Source: Azospirillum brasilense (GTDB taxonomy: Bacteria; Pseudomonadota; Alphaproteobacteria; Azospirillales; Azospirillaceae). Taken from it: a stretch of DNA of 64,000 nt. Position numbers and translations under genes: made by a program. Below, piece by piece: positions 35,677 through 44,437 of the stretch (position 1 is the stretch's first letter; every line of letters starts with the position of its first letter). Under the pieces are notes generated by a model. That model ran no database searches. It was not told the origin of the DNA and worked only from the letters and a program-made list of their open reading frames with translations. Where the stretch lies: assembly GCF_007827815.1 (NCBI RefSeq), contig NZ_VITH01000006.1, positions 372,001 to 436,000 on the forward strand. The letters run 5' to 3'.

Positions 35677-36342
35677 ATGGAATACAGCTTCGACTTCGCA
35701 CTGGTGGTCGAGACCTTCCCGATCCTGATGCGCGGCTTCCTGGTGACGCTGCAATTGTGGCTTCCCAGCCTCGCCATCGGGTTGGCCGCCGGCTTCCTGC
35801 TGGCGCTGGCCCGGCTGGCGCGGAGCCGGCTCCTGCGCGGCGGCAGCCTCGTCTACATCGAGCTGTTCCGCGACACCCCGGTGCTGATCCAGCTCATCTG
35901 GTTCTACTACGCCTTCCCGATCCTCATCGGGGTGCAGCTGTCGCCCTTCGCGGCCGCGCTGCTCGCGCTGGCGCTGAACACCTCCGCCTACGGGGCGGAG
36001 ATCTTCCGCGGCGGCATCCAGTCGATCGCCCGCGGCCAGTGGGAGGGGGCGAAGGCGCTGGGCATGCGGCACGCCGACGTGCTGCGCCGGATCATCCTGC
36101 CGCAGGTCTTCAAGCTGATGCTGCCGGCCTTCACCAACCGCGCGGTCGAGGTGGCCAAGATGTCGTCGCTGGCCTCGGTCCTGTCGGTGCATGAGCTGAT
36201 GTATCAGGGCCGACTGTTGAGCTCGACCTACTACCGGCCCTTCGAAATCCTCACGACGGTGGCGGTCGTCTATTTCGTCCTGATCTACCCGGCCACCTTC
36301 CTGTCGATGACCCTCGAACGCCGCATGGCCGGCAAGGGATGA
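35677..36342 (+). CDS. Amino-acid ABC transporter permease 2
   Basis: 221 aa, same family as permease 1 and similar in length. Signature ELFRDTPVLIQLIWFYYAFP and the EAA loop EGAKALGMRHADVLRRIILP are visible. The TGA overlaps the ATPase ATG (ATGA). The two permeases form a heterodimeric membrane channel. Confidence 0.93.
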   Translation: MEYSFDFALVVETFPILMRGFLVTLQLWLPSLAIGLAAGFLLALARLARSRLLRGGSLVYIELFRDTPVLIQLIWFYYAFPILIGVQLSPFAAALLALALNTSAYGAEIFRGGIQSIARGQWEGAKALGMRHADVLRRIILPQVFKLMLPAFTNRAVEVAKMSSLASVLSVHELMYQGRLLSSTYYRPFEILTTVAVVYFVLIYPATFLSMTLERRMAGKG

Positions 36343-37163
36343 CGGTCATGCAAGCGGAGCCCCTGTCCATGCCAGAATCCACCCTCCCGCCGCCCATCCT
36401 CCAGGTGTCCGGTCTCCACAAATGGTTCGGATCGCTGCATGTGCTGCGCGGGATCGATTTTTCGGTAGCGGCCGGCGAGCGCGTCGCCATCATCGGCGGC
36501 AGCGGGTCGGGGAAGAGCACCTTCCTGCGCTGCCTCAACTTCATGGAGATGCCGACGGCCGGCCGGATCGCGCTCGACGGCACGCCGCTCGGCCGCGCCG
36601 CCGCCGGACGGCCGGACGAGGTGCGCTATCCCGAGGGCGAGCTGTGCCAGGTCCGCGAGCGCGTCGGCATGGTTTTCCAGCAGTTCAACCTGTTCCCGCA
36701 CATGACCGTGCTGGAGAACGCCATGGAAGGCCTGGTCACGGTCAAGCGGATGAAGAAGGCGGAGGCGCGCGAGCGCGCCCTGCGCGAACTGGACAAGGTC
36801 GGGCTGGGCGGCAAGACCGACGTCTATCCCGGACGCCTGTCCGGCGGCCAGCAGCAGCGGGTGGCCATCGCCCGCGCGCTTGCCATGGAGCCGGAAATCC
36901 TCCTGTTCGACGAACCGACCTCGTCGCTCGACCCCGAACTGGTGGGCGAGGTGCTGCGGGTCATCCGCCAGCTGGCGGAGGAGGGCAGGACCATGCTGCT
37001 GGTCACCCACGAACTGGGCTTCGCCTATCATTTCGCCACCAAGGTGATCTTCCTCGCCGACGGCGTCTTCCACGAGGTCGGGACGCCGGACGAGGTGCTG
37101 AAGCATCCCAGGCAGGAGCGCACGCGCGCGTTCCTGGAGCGCTTCACTGAATTTTCCTTCTGA
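36339..37163 (+). CDS. Amino-acid ABC transporter ATP-binding protein
   Basis: 274 aa. Walker A GGSGSGKST, Q-loop FQQFNLFPHMT, signature LSGGQQQRVAIARALAM, Walker B EILLFDEPTSSLDPE and the H-loop VTHELGF are all intact. GlnQ/HisP type. The first 25 residues before the domain are an unconserved extension; MPESTLPPP at codon 11 is a possible later start. Last transporter gene before the aminotransferase-like gene, 92 bp on. Confidence 0.95.
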   Translation: MTVMQAEPLSMPESTLPPPILQVSGLHKWFGSLHVLRGIDFSVAAGERVAIIGGSGSGKSTFLRCLNFMEMPTAGRIALDGTPLGRAAAGRPDEVRYPEGELCQVRERVGMVFQQFNLFPHMTVLENAMEGLVTVKRMKKAEARERALRELDKVGLGGKTDVYPGRLSGGQQQRVAIARALAMEPEILLFDEPTSSLDPELVGEVLRVIRQLAEEGRTMLLVTHELGFAYHFATKVIFLADGVFHEVGTPDEVLKHPRQERTRAFLERFTEFSF

Positions 37164-37255
37164 TCCTTCGGATTGATCTTCCTCCCGGACATCCGGGAAC
37201 ACGCGGCGCGGGGCGGGCCGGCAAGGCCGGCCGCCGCCGGGAAAGGACACATGTG

Positions 37256-38179
37256 ATGGTATCGAACAGCGCGGTCAGCCGGACGAGTTCGCAGGGCTAT
37301 GTCGATGATACCCGCAACGACGAGGTGCTGATCTATGTGAACGGCGCGTTCTTCAAGCGCGACGAGGCGAAGGTCTCGGTCTTCGACGCCGGCTTCGTGC
37401 TGGGCGACGGGGTGTGGGAAGGGCTTCGCCTGGTCAAGGGGCGCATCCTGGCGCTCGACGACCATATGGACCGCCTGTACGAGGGCGCCAACGCCATCCA
37501 GCTCGACATCGGCATGACACGCCAGGAGCTGGTCGTGGCGATCCAGGCCACGCTCGACCGCAACGGCATGACGGACGGCGCCCACATCCGCCTGATGGTC
37601 ACCCGCGGCCGCAAGAAGACGCCCAACCAGGACCCGCGCTTCGCGCTCGGACAGGCGACCATCGTCATCATCGCCGAATACAAGGCGCCGAAGCCGGAAT
37701 CGAAGGCCAACGGGCTGACGCTGCTGACCTCGACCATCCGCTGCAGCGGCCCCGACGTCTTCGACCTGCGGCTCAACTCGCACAGCCGCCTCAACTTCAT
37801 CCAGGCGCTGATCCAGGCGATCAACGCCGGGGCCGACGAGGCGCTGATGCTCGACCCGCATGGCTTCGTGGCGAGCTGCAATTCGACCAACTTCTTCATC
37901 GTCCGCAAGGGGGAGCTCTGGACCTCGACCGGCCGCTTCAACTTCAAGGGCATCACCCGCGCCAAGACGATCGACCTCTACCGCAAGGACGGCGGCACGG
38001 TGCGCGAGCACGACTTCACCCTGGCGGAGGTCTACGGGGCCGACGAGGCCTTCGTCACCGGAACGCTGGGCGGTATCACGCCGGTGGTGCGGGTCGACGG
38101 CCGGCGGATCGGCGACGGCAAGCCGGGGCCGGTCACCGCGCACATCGCCGACCTGTACGCCCGGGCGATGCTCGGCTGA
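37256..38179 (+). CDS. Class-IV aminotransferase-fold protein with atypical active site
   Basis: 307 aa. Fold type IV PLP family (BCAT/D-amino-acid aminotransferase): SVFDAGFVLGDGVWEGLRLV, RLMVTRGRK, and GADEALMLDPHGFVASCNST with NFFIV. Where these enzymes have the Schiff-base lysine (for example IKSLNL or VKNLQW) this one reads LRLNSHSRLNF, so no lysine is in the expected place. It may be a divergent subfamily with another activity, or alignment by eye may be wrong. ATG 37256 with GAAAGGA 8 bp before is preferred to GTG 37253. It follows the amino-acid importer and may act on its ligand. Confidence 0.8.
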   Translation: MVSNSAVSRTSSQGYVDDTRNDEVLIYVNGAFFKRDEAKVSVFDAGFVLGDGVWEGLRLVKGRILALDDHMDRLYEGANAIQLDIGMTRQELVVAIQATLDRNGMTDGAHIRLMVTRGRKKTPNQDPRFALGQATIVIIAEYKAPKPESKANGLTLLTSTIRCSGPDVFDLRLNSHSRLNFIQALIQAINAGADEALMLDPHGFVASCNSTNFFIVRKGELWTSTGRFNFKGITRAKTIDLYRKDGGTVREHDFTLAEVYGADEAFVTGTLGGITPVVRVDGRRIGDGKPGPVTAHIADLYARAMLG

Positions 38180-38227
38180 CGGCGGGGCCGTCCTGACTCC
38201 CCATCGCGCAAGGGGGCGCGGAGGCGC

Positions 38228-40003
38228 ATGTTCCAATCGCTGAGGGCCAGGCTGCCCGATCCGGACCAGGGGCCGGGCGTCAGGGCTCCCGCCTGGCTGC
38301 GCGCCTTCGTGCGTGGCGACGAGATCTGGCTTGTCGTTCTGGCGGCCGGGATCGGGATCGTCGCCGGCGGGCTCGTCGCCGCCATCGTGGCGGCGATGCA
38401 GTCCGCCCACCACGTCCTGTTCGCGGTGGAGGGGCACGACGTCAGCGGGGCCGCCGCCGTCGACCCCTGGCGGGCCGCGCTGGTCCCGGTCGCCGGCGGG
38501 CTCCTGATGGCGATGCTCGGCTGGCTGCTCGGCCGGTTGCCCCGTGTCCCCATCATCGATCCGGTGGAGGCCAACGCGCTCCATGGCGGCCGCATCCCCA
38601 TCCGGGGAAGCCTGATTCTGGTCCTGCAGACGATGCTGTCCAACGGTTTCGGCGCTTCGGTCGGCATGGAGGCCGGCTATGCCCAGGCCGGCGCGATGGT
38701 GGCGTCCAAGCTCGGCCGCATCTTCCATGTCCGGCGCGCCGACCTGCGCACGCTGGTCGGCTGCGGCACGGCGGCGGCCATCGCGGCGGCCTTCGACGCG
38801 CCGCTGACCGGCGCCTTCTACGCTTTCGAGCTGGTGATCGCCAGCTATTCGATCTCCACCCTGGCCCCGGTGGGCGTCGCCGCCATGACCGGGGTCGGCG
38901 TCATGCGGCTGATCCTGCCCCAGCCGTCGCTTCAGGTCGGTTTCGCCGGCAGCCTCGGGGCGGCGGATTACGCGCTGGTCTGCCTGATGGGCGTGCTGTG
39001 CGCCCTGCTCGGCATCGCCATGATGCGGACGGTCGGGCTGGTGGAGGCGGCCTTCAACAAAAGCCGCGTTCCGCCGTGGGCCCGTCCGGTGGTCGGCGGC
39101 TGCTGCATCGGGCTGCTCGCGCTTGCCACGCCGGCGGTGCTGTCCTCCGGCCATGGCGCGCTGCATGCGGGGTTCAATGCTTACTACACGGCCCCGGTGC
39201 TGCTGGGGCTGATCGGGTTGAAGGCGCTGGCCTCGGCGATTTCCATCGGGTCCGGCTTCCGCGGCGGGCTGTTCTTCGCCTCGCTGTTCCTGGGGGCGAT
39301 GCTGGGCAAGCTGGTCGCCATCGGCTGGATGCTGGCGGTCGGGCTGACCATCCCGGCGGTGGTGATCGGCATCGTCGGCATGTGCGCCATGGCCACCGCG
39401 GTGCTCGGCGCACCGCTGACCATGGCCTTCCTCGCGCTGGAGGTCACCGGCAGCCTGCCCCTGACCATCGCGGTGCTGGCCGCCGCGGTGGTGTCGTCGA
39501 TCACCGTCCGGCGGGTCTTCGGCTATTCCTTTGCAACCTGGCGCTTCCACCTGCGCGGCGAGTCGATCCGCAGCGCCGCCGACATCGGCTGGATCCGCGA
39601 GCTGACGGTCGGGCGCATGATGCGCAAGGACGTCCGCACCGTGCGCGCCGACCAGACGCTCGCCCAGTTCCGCCGCAACTTCCCTTTGGGTGCGGCCCAG
39701 CGGGTCATCGTGGTCGATCACGCCGACCGCTACGCCGGGATCGTCTTCGTGTCGGATGCCCACCGTGACATGACCGAGGCGGAGGGCCTCGCCGACCTCA
39801 TCCGCCTGAAGACCGACGTGCTGCTGCCCAACGTGAACGTCCGCGAGGCGATGAAGACTTTCGCCGCGGCGGAAAGCGACGTGCTGGCGGTGGTCGACGG
39901 CACCGACCGGATGCGGGTGATCGGGCTGCTCACCGAGCAGCACGCGCTGAGGCGCTACAACGAGGAGCTTGACGGGCGGCTGCGCGAGGGCGGGCTGCTG
40001 TGA
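38228..40003 (+). CDS. ClC-family chloride channel/transporter with CBS domains
   Basis: 591 aa. ClC core about 35-440: NGFGASVGMEAGYAQAGAM carries the gating glutamate in the place of GxEGP, followed by GTAAAIAAAFDAPLTGAFYA and IGSGFRGGLFFASLFLGAML. From about 455 a CBS pair follows (VGRMMRKDVRTVRADQTLAQ, then VNVREAMKTFAAAESDVLAV). Inner-membrane chloride flux, channel or H+-exchanger not decidable. It starts 48 bp after the aminotransferase-like gene. Confidence 0.93.
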   Translation: MFQSLRARLPDPDQGPGVRAPAWLRAFVRGDEIWLVVLAAGIGIVAGGLVAAIVAAMQSAHHVLFAVEGHDVSGAAAVDPWRAALVPVAGGLLMAMLGWLLGRLPRVPIIDPVEANALHGGRIPIRGSLILVLQTMLSNGFGASVGMEAGYAQAGAMVASKLGRIFHVRRADLRTLVGCGTAAAIAAAFDAPLTGAFYAFELVIASYSISTLAPVGVAAMTGVGVMRLILPQPSLQVGFAGSLGAADYALVCLMGVLCALLGIAMMRTVGLVEAAFNKSRVPPWARPVVGGCCIGLLALATPAVLSSGHGALHAGFNAYYTAPVLLGLIGLKALASAISIGSGFRGGLFFASLFLGAMLGKLVAIGWMLAVGLTIPAVVIGIVGMCAMATAVLGAPLTMAFLALEVTGSLPLTIAVLAAAVVSSITVRRVFGYSFATWRFHLRGESIRSAADIGWIRELTVGRMMRKDVRTVRADQTLAQFRRNFPLGAAQRVIVVDHADRYAGIVFVSDAHRDMTEAEGLADLIRLKTDVLLPNVNVREAMKTFAAAESDVLAVVDGTDRMRVIGLLTEQHALRRYNEELDGRLREGGLL

Positions 40004-40067
40004 CGGGGGCCGTGGACCCAAGCCCGGTCGGCCGGCCGGCCGCCATAGCCACCAGCGTCGGTGCCGG

Positions 40068-40724
40068 TCAAGCGGTGCGCCGGCGTGGGACGGGAACGAG
40101 GGCGATCAGCACCGCCCCGAGAAGCGCCCACTGCTCCCCGGCGCCCATGCCGTGCAAGGTCGCCCAACCGGCCAGACACCACGCCACCGGCACGGCGAGC
40201 AGCAACCAGGACCACCGCCCCTGCGCCATCATGACCAGTCCGATGGTGGCGATCGCGGTCGGATCCGGTGTGATGCCGAAGACCTCGGCTCCGTGCAGGG
40301 GGCGTCCGGCGAGGAGCGCCGCGAACGGGTGAACGGCAAGCGCATAGAGGAACAGCGCAAGCCCCAAGGGCGCCCGCCCCACCCAAGAGAACGACCAGCG
40401 AAGCCGGCCTCCGATCAGGGCCAGCAGGACGGCTTGGAGCGCGAAGAGCGGCGCCACATAGGATGCGGCCCAATGGATCGTGGCGTAGCGTTCCCACAGG
40501 AAGCTCCAGGCCAGCCATGCCCATAGGACGGAAAGGATCCCCGCGATCGCCCGGTGCGACCAGGGGCGGGGGCGGACGAGCCACAGCAGGATGGCTGCGC
40601 CGAGCAGAATCATCAGGACATGCGCCGGCCAGAGCGTCTCGTTGTGCCGTTCGATCAGCCGCCAGTAGGTGCGGGGGCTGAAGAGCAGAAAATCCTCGGT
40701 CGAGTAGGTCCACCATTCCGGCAT
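40068..40724 (-). CDS. DUF6064-like multi-spanning membrane protein
   Basis: 218 aa, about six hydrophobic segments; starts MPEWWTYSTEDFLLFSPRTY, the pattern of DUF6064 proteins, whose function is unknown. The ATG overlaps the last base of the aldo/keto reductase stop (TGATG), so the two are co-translated. The C-terminus ends with a basic VPRRRTA. Assignment from memory of the family motif. Confidence 0.75.
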   Translation of the reverse strand: MPEWWTYSTEDFLLFSPRTYWRLIERHNETLWPAHVLMILLGAAILLWLVRPRPWSHRAIAGILSVLWAWLAWSFLWERYATIHWAASYVAPLFALQAVLLALIGGRLRWSFSWVGRAPLGLALFLYALAVHPFAALLAGRPLHGAEVFGITPDPTAIATIGLVMMAQGRWSWLLLAVPVAWCLAGWATLHGMGAGEQWALLGAVLIALVPVPRRRTA

Positions 40725-41638
40725 CAGAGGCCTCTTACGTAATCGGCCATGCGCCGTCGCATCGCGGTGTCCGGCATCGGCCCCGCCATCGCGGCCATGT
40801 TCTCGCGCACGTGCGCGACTTGGCTGGTCGCCGGGATGGCCACGGTGACGGCGGGGTGGGAAATGATGAACTTCAGGACGAACTGCGCCCAGCTCGACGC
40901 GCCGGCGTCGGCGGCCCAGGAGGGCAGGGGATGGCCCGACAGCCGGCGGAGCAGCACGCCCTGCTGGAACGGGCGGTTGACGATGACTCCCATTCCGCGG
41001 TCCGCGGCCAGAGGCAGGATGCGCTCCTCCACCTCGCGGTCGACGATGTTGTAGCTGAGCTGCACGAAATCGAGCGGTTGCCGGCGCATGATCTCCTCGA
41101 ACAGGTCGCGGCGCCGCCCTTCCGACGTCGTGATGCCGACGTAGCGGAGCTGACCCGCTTCCTTCATGGCGAACAGCGTTCTGAGATGCTCCTCCCAGGA
41201 CAGCAGGTTGTGCACCTGCAGCAGGTCGAAGCGCGGCACGTCCCACAGGCGGCGCGACTCCTCGATCTGCGACAGTCCGCGCGAGGCCGAGGAAATCCAG
41301 ACTTTGTCCGCGGCGAACAGCGGGACGGCCTGTCCCAACGATCTGAGTCCGTCGCCGATCACCGCCTGCGAGGAGCCGTACATGGGCGAGGAGTCGATCA
41401 TCCGACCCCCCATAGCGAAGAAGGCCCGCATGACCGCTGCGCACTCCGCGCGCAGTTCGGCGTCGTCGCCGACGTTGAACGTAATCCAGCTGCCCAGGCC
41501 CACGGAAGGAACGGCCTCTCCCGAGGATGGAATGCGCTTAACCGCCGCTTCCGCGGTCTGCGCCTGGACGCGCAGCGGTGTCATCAGGGCGGCCCCGGCC
41601 AGAACACCCTGCAGAACGGCGCGTCGTGTCGCTTTCAT
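40724..41638 (-). CDS. Tat-exported aldo/keto reductase
   Basis: 304 aa. Twin-arginine signal MKATRRAVLQGVLAG, cleaved near RVQAQTAEA. AKR barrel with candidate catalytic residues in MIDSSPMYGSS (Asp, Tyr), ADKVWIS (Lys) and LLQVHNLLSW (His). ATG 41638 has GAGAGAGG upstream; a longer frame adds 59 unconserved residues. A folded NADPH-type enzyme sent out by Tat is unusual but known for some members of this family. Coupled to the DUF6064-like gene. Confidence 0.88.
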   Translation of the reverse strand: MKATRRAVLQGVLAGAALMTPLRVQAQTAEAAVKRIPSSGEAVPSVGLGSWITFNVGDDAELRAECAAVMRAFFAMGGRMIDSSPMYGSSQAVIGDGLRSLGQAVPLFAADKVWISSASRGLSQIEESRRLWDVPRFDLLQVHNLLSWEEHLRTLFAMKEAGQLRYVGITTSEGRRRDLFEEIMRRQPLDFVQLSYNIVDREVEERILPLAADRGMGVIVNRPFQQGVLLRRLSGHPLPSWAADAGASSWAQFVLKFIISHPAVTVAIPATSQVAHVRENMAAMAGPMPDTAMRRRMADYVRGL

Positions 41639-42168
41639 GCTTCCTCTCTCTTCCTTCCCGTGCCGCGTCCTTCCGACGGCTTCAGCTCCCAAACGCGTCG
41701 AAACGCGTGGGCCGACCGGTAAGGCTTTTGCGCCGTGCCGGTGCGGAAGGCGCCAAACCCTCGGTGAGATCAGGTGAGATCGAACGTCCCTTTTCCAATG
41801 GCAACCTGAGGGCACACGGAATATGCGGTCCTGCCGCCGTCATTTCGACGGGCCGGAGATCGGATTGACGCCCGGCCTCTTGATCCGGTCGGCCATGCCC
41901 TTGTCGGTTTCATCCGGAGTTTGGTTGCAGCGGGGGCTCCCGGATGGGCTCGTAGAGCGGATCACGCAGTGAGTTCCTGAGGTCGGTTGGTAATTGCCGT
42001 GGCCAACGCCATTGTCTACAATTCCTGAAATGCATTTTCTCACGTATTCAGATGAAAATCTGCGTGAACATTATTTTGAGGAAAATTTCGAGACCTTCAT
42101 CAAGAAGGCCTCTGTTGTCCACAAAGACGGCCAGCGTGTTTCCGGCAAAGGCTGATTAATGTGCGACC
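41639..42168. other. Intergenic region left of the IS element
   Basis: 530 bp. It holds a small direct repeat (GTGAGATC twice, about 41765-41785) and an AT-rich 41-codon open frame at 42030-42155; otherwise nothing recognised. The promoter of the aldo/keto reductase gene should lie at its left end. Confidence 0.4.
42030..42155 (+). CDS. Possible small protein or gene remnant (41 aa)
   Basis: Reads MHFLTYSDENLREHYFEENF and ends KDGQRVSGKG. Base composition is distinctly AT-richer than the neighbours and the reading is hydrophilic and protein-like. It ends 16 bp before the IS5-family element. No clear ribosome-binding site and no family recognised. It may be a remnant of transferred DNA into which the IS jumped. 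Confidence 0.25.
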   Translation: MHFLTYSDENLREHYFEENFETFIKKASVVHKDGQRVSGKG

Positions 42169-43028
42169 ATAAGAGTGCGTAACAAAACCGGCTGGGAGCG
42201 GTTGGTAGGGGCATGGCAGCCCCTCTTGTTTGCGACGCCTTGTGGGCGATCATCGAACCTCTGATCCCGCCGGAGCCGCCCAAGCCAAAAGGCGGACGGC
42301 CCCGGTTGGACGATCGTGCGGCGTTGACCGGCATCCTGTTCGTGCTGCGCACGGGCATCCCTTGGGAGCTTCTGCCGGTGGAGATGGGCTGCGGCTCGGG
42401 TATGACCTGCTGGCGGCGTCTGCACGAGTGGCATCGGGCTGGCGTGTGGGAACGGCTGCATCGTGTGCTGCTCGACCGGCTCGGCTATGCCAACGCCATC
42501 AACTGGGATCGTGCGGCGGTGGACAGCGCCAGCGTCCCGGCAAAAAGGGGGGTGAGGAGACCGGCCCGAACCCGACGGATCGCGGCAAGCCGGGCTCCAA
42601 GCGCCACATCCTCGTCGATGCTAACGGCATCCCGCTCGCCCTGAGGATCTCGCCAGCCAACCGGCACGACAGCAAGCTGCTGGAGGCGCTGGTCGATGCC
42701 GTGCCGGCGATCCGCCAGTGTGCGGGCCGGCCCCGGCGGCGACCGGCCAAGCTGCATGCCGACAAGGGTTACGACTTCGCTCACTGCCGGCGGGCGCTGC
42801 GCCAACGAGCGATCATACCGCGGATTGCCCGGCGTGGCGTCGAAAGCAGCGAGCGCCTCGGCCGATACCGATGGGTGGTCGAGCGTACGCTCGCTTGGTT
42901 TGCCCGCTTCCGCCGCATCGCCGTCCGCTACGAACGGCGCGCCGACATCTTCACTGCCTTTCACCATATCGCGGCCGGCCTCATCTGCTGGCGCTTCGTC
43001 CAGAGATGGTTCTGTTAGGCGCTCTTAT
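42169..43028 (+). mobile_element. IS5-family insertion sequence (about 855-860 bp)
   Basis: Imperfect terminal inverted repeats: AGAGTGCGTAACAAAACC from 42172 and its inverse counterpart AGAGCGCCTAACAGAACC ending at 43025, 15 of 18 identical. Flanking TA (42170-42171 and 43026-43027) fits a TA target duplication; the symmetry extends to ATAAGAG/CTCTTAT. One transposase is split over two frames. Size and ends match the IS427-type branch of IS5. Complete and possibly active. Confidence 0.88.
42213..43018 (+). CDS. IS5-family DDE transposase, made by -1 frameshift
   Basis: Upstream part (42213-42644 frame) has the N-terminal domain: ALWAIIEPLIPPEPPKPKGG, GILFVLRTGIPWELLP, then WDRAAVDSASVPAK. 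At 42542-42552 (AAAAAGGGGGG) a -1 shift leads into the second frame: KKGGEETGPNPTDRGKPGSK, then HADKGYDFAHCRRAL and RYRWVVERTLAWFARFRRIA. Together about 268 aa with Asp residues in VDSA and ADKGYD and Glu in VVERT as the DDE set. Programmed frameshifting at such A/G runs is known in this IS group. Confidence 0.9.
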
Positions 43029-43044
43029 TCCATGCCGATTCACA

Positions 43045-43158
43045 ATGACGCCCATCCGCGGCACCGGCACGGCTGAATTGGCAGGGGATGGGAGCCTCGA
43101 GGTCGAAATCAGCATCCACCACGGCGACGAGATCCGGCTCAAGGCTCATCGCTGGTAG
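43045..43158 (+). CDS. Small uncharacterised ORF (37 aa) beside IS
   Basis: Reads MTPIRGTGTAELAGDGSLEV and ends HHGDEIRLKAHRW. The pattern 'GTGTAEL.DDGSLE.E...GDE..LKA' looks like a recurring small protein or a protein tail in high-GC alphaproteobacteria, but I cannot name it. It starts 16 bp right of the IS end and may be a fragment. Confidence 0.35.
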   Translation: MTPIRGTGTAELAGDGSLEVEISIHHGDEIRLKAHRW

Positions 43159-43190
43159 TTTTTCAGCAGCCTGATAAGGGCGAAACGGCG

Positions 43191-43331
43191 ATGGCCCGCT
43201 ACAAGGGCATCCTCGGTGACCGCTTGCACGCCCGGACCCTGCCCGCCCAGCAAGCCGAGGCCATGATCGGCGTCACCGCCCTGAACCGCATGCTCGAGAC
43301 AGGACGCCCGGTCTCGGTTCGCAAGGCGTAA
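43191..43331 (+). pseudogene. C-terminal remnant of a transposase
   Basis: 46 codons reading MARYKGILGDRLHARTLPAQ, then ALNRMLETGRPVSVRKA. This is the usual C-terminus of an IS5-type transposase ('RYK.I.GDRL...LNRML..GRP'). No N-terminal or catalytic part precedes it. Together with the neighbouring IS it marks repeated insertions. Confidence 0.7.
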
Positions 43332-43391
43332 CCAGCGGTGGACAGGACGAACAGACCGACCGTCCGCTTCCGTGCACCAACGCTACTACGT

Positions 43392-43455
43392 GGGGCACTT
43401 TTCGCCAGCCCGACGGCGCAAAATATCGTGCCGTCGGGCTGGCGAAAAGTGCCCC
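43392..43455. repeat. Perfect 26-bp inverted repeat
   Basis: 43392-43417 and 43430-43455 are exact inverse copies separated by a 12-bp AT-rich loop (GCAAAATATCGT). The arms contain GGCGAAAAGTGCCCC, a type of sequence seen at ends of IS21-like elements (recollection). No transposase is attached. It may be two fused IS ends or a hairpin element; there is no U-run to make it a standard terminator. Confidence 0.85.
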
Positions 43456-43816
43456 GCCTGCTGTTGACGCCGGAAAAGGGGGCGTAAATTCGGACGTTGA
43501 AACGATCACTCGTGAGAAAAAGGGGCAGCCTCCGCCCGATGTTGTGGTGAGCAAGTTCCGGTTCGCCGGTTGGTTGACCGGGCTGAAAGCCATGCCGTGG
43601 TCCGTCGGTCGGCGGTGCCGGTCACCGACAATCTAACGCTGCACAATCCCTTTTCCCGGGGGGATCTGAAACTGTCCCAGGCCAAAGCCTCAACTACCTC
43701 CCGCAACCGGTGGGCGACATCGAAAGCGCCATTGAGCGCAGCCTGTGGGTCGACCGCAATCCCAATCTTGGAAGAGGAGCGAAACGAAAACGATTCACTT
43801 AAGCAAGGCAGACGCC
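43456..43816. other. Scar region without recognised gene
   Basis: 361 bp. Several open frames cross it on both strands but none has a start signal or a recognisable motif. Probably decayed mobile DNA plus the promoter of the DUF1003 gene. Confidence 0.4.
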
Positions 43817-44419
43817 ATGAACGCACAACCGTCCCAGCATGGCGGAAATCGCGCGGAGAAGTCCGCAAGCCCACCGACCTACCCGCCACCATCCCCTGGC
43901 TTGAGTGCTGTGTTCGAACGGAACATCCAGGCGCTGCACCAGCGCAGGGAACGGGAGGAGGTCGAGGCGACCGTGGAGGAGCGGATCGCTGATGCGATCA
44001 CCCGCTTCACCGGCAGCATGACATTCGTTTATCTGCATTTGGCATTCTTTGGTTTCTGGATCATCGCCAACCTGGGGTGGGTGCCCGGCGTTCCGCGCTG
44101 GGATCCCTCCTTCGTCATCCTGGCGATGATCGCGTCCGTGGAGGCCATCTTTTTGTCCACCTTCGTGCTCATCAGCCAGAATCGGATGTCCGAGGTCGCC
44201 AGCAAGCGGGCTGATCTCGATCTGCAAATCAGCCTGTTGGCGGAGCACGAAATCACCAAGTTGACAGCCCTGGTGTCGTCCATTGCCGATCACATGGGGG
44301 TGAAGACGGACGTTGACTCCGATCTGGACGTCATCAAGCAAGATGTCGCCCCCGAAGCGGTGCTTGACCAGATTGAGGCTAAGAAGTCTTCGAAGAAGCC
44401 CGCGGACCGGGAGCCATGA
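43817..44419 (+). CDS. DUF1003 membrane protein
   Basis: 200 aa. Two membrane helices (MTFVYLHLAFFGFWIIANLG and FVILAMIASVEAIFLSTFVL) with the conserved segment WDPSFVILAMIASVEAIFLS and QNRMSEVASKRADLDLQISL characteristic of DUF1003. N-terminal 40 residues are polar and the C-terminus is Lys-rich. ATG 43817 is chosen; upstream codons are not conserved. Function of the family unknown. Confidence 0.88.
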   Translation: MNAQPSQHGGNRAEKSASPPTYPPPSPGLSAVFERNIQALHQRREREEVEATVEERIADAITRFTGSMTFVYLHLAFFGFWIIANLGWVPGVPRWDPSFVILAMIASVEAIFLSTFVLISQNRMSEVASKRADLDLQISLLAEHEITKLTALVSSIADHMGVKTDVDSDLDVIKQDVAPEAVLDQIEAKKSSKKPADREP

Positions 44420-44437
44420 TGGACCGTTTGCGCCGCC

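Noticed and set aside
37216..37232. Hairpin GGCCGGC-AAG-GCCGGCC as terminator after the ABC operon
   Set aside because: Only 7 bp, all G/C, no T-run, and followed at once by the next gene's SD; likely chance in GC-rich DNA.
43506..43892. Minus-strand open frame of 128 codons in the scar region
   Set aside because: No recognisable domain, overlaps the DUF1003 start, no ribosome-binding site.
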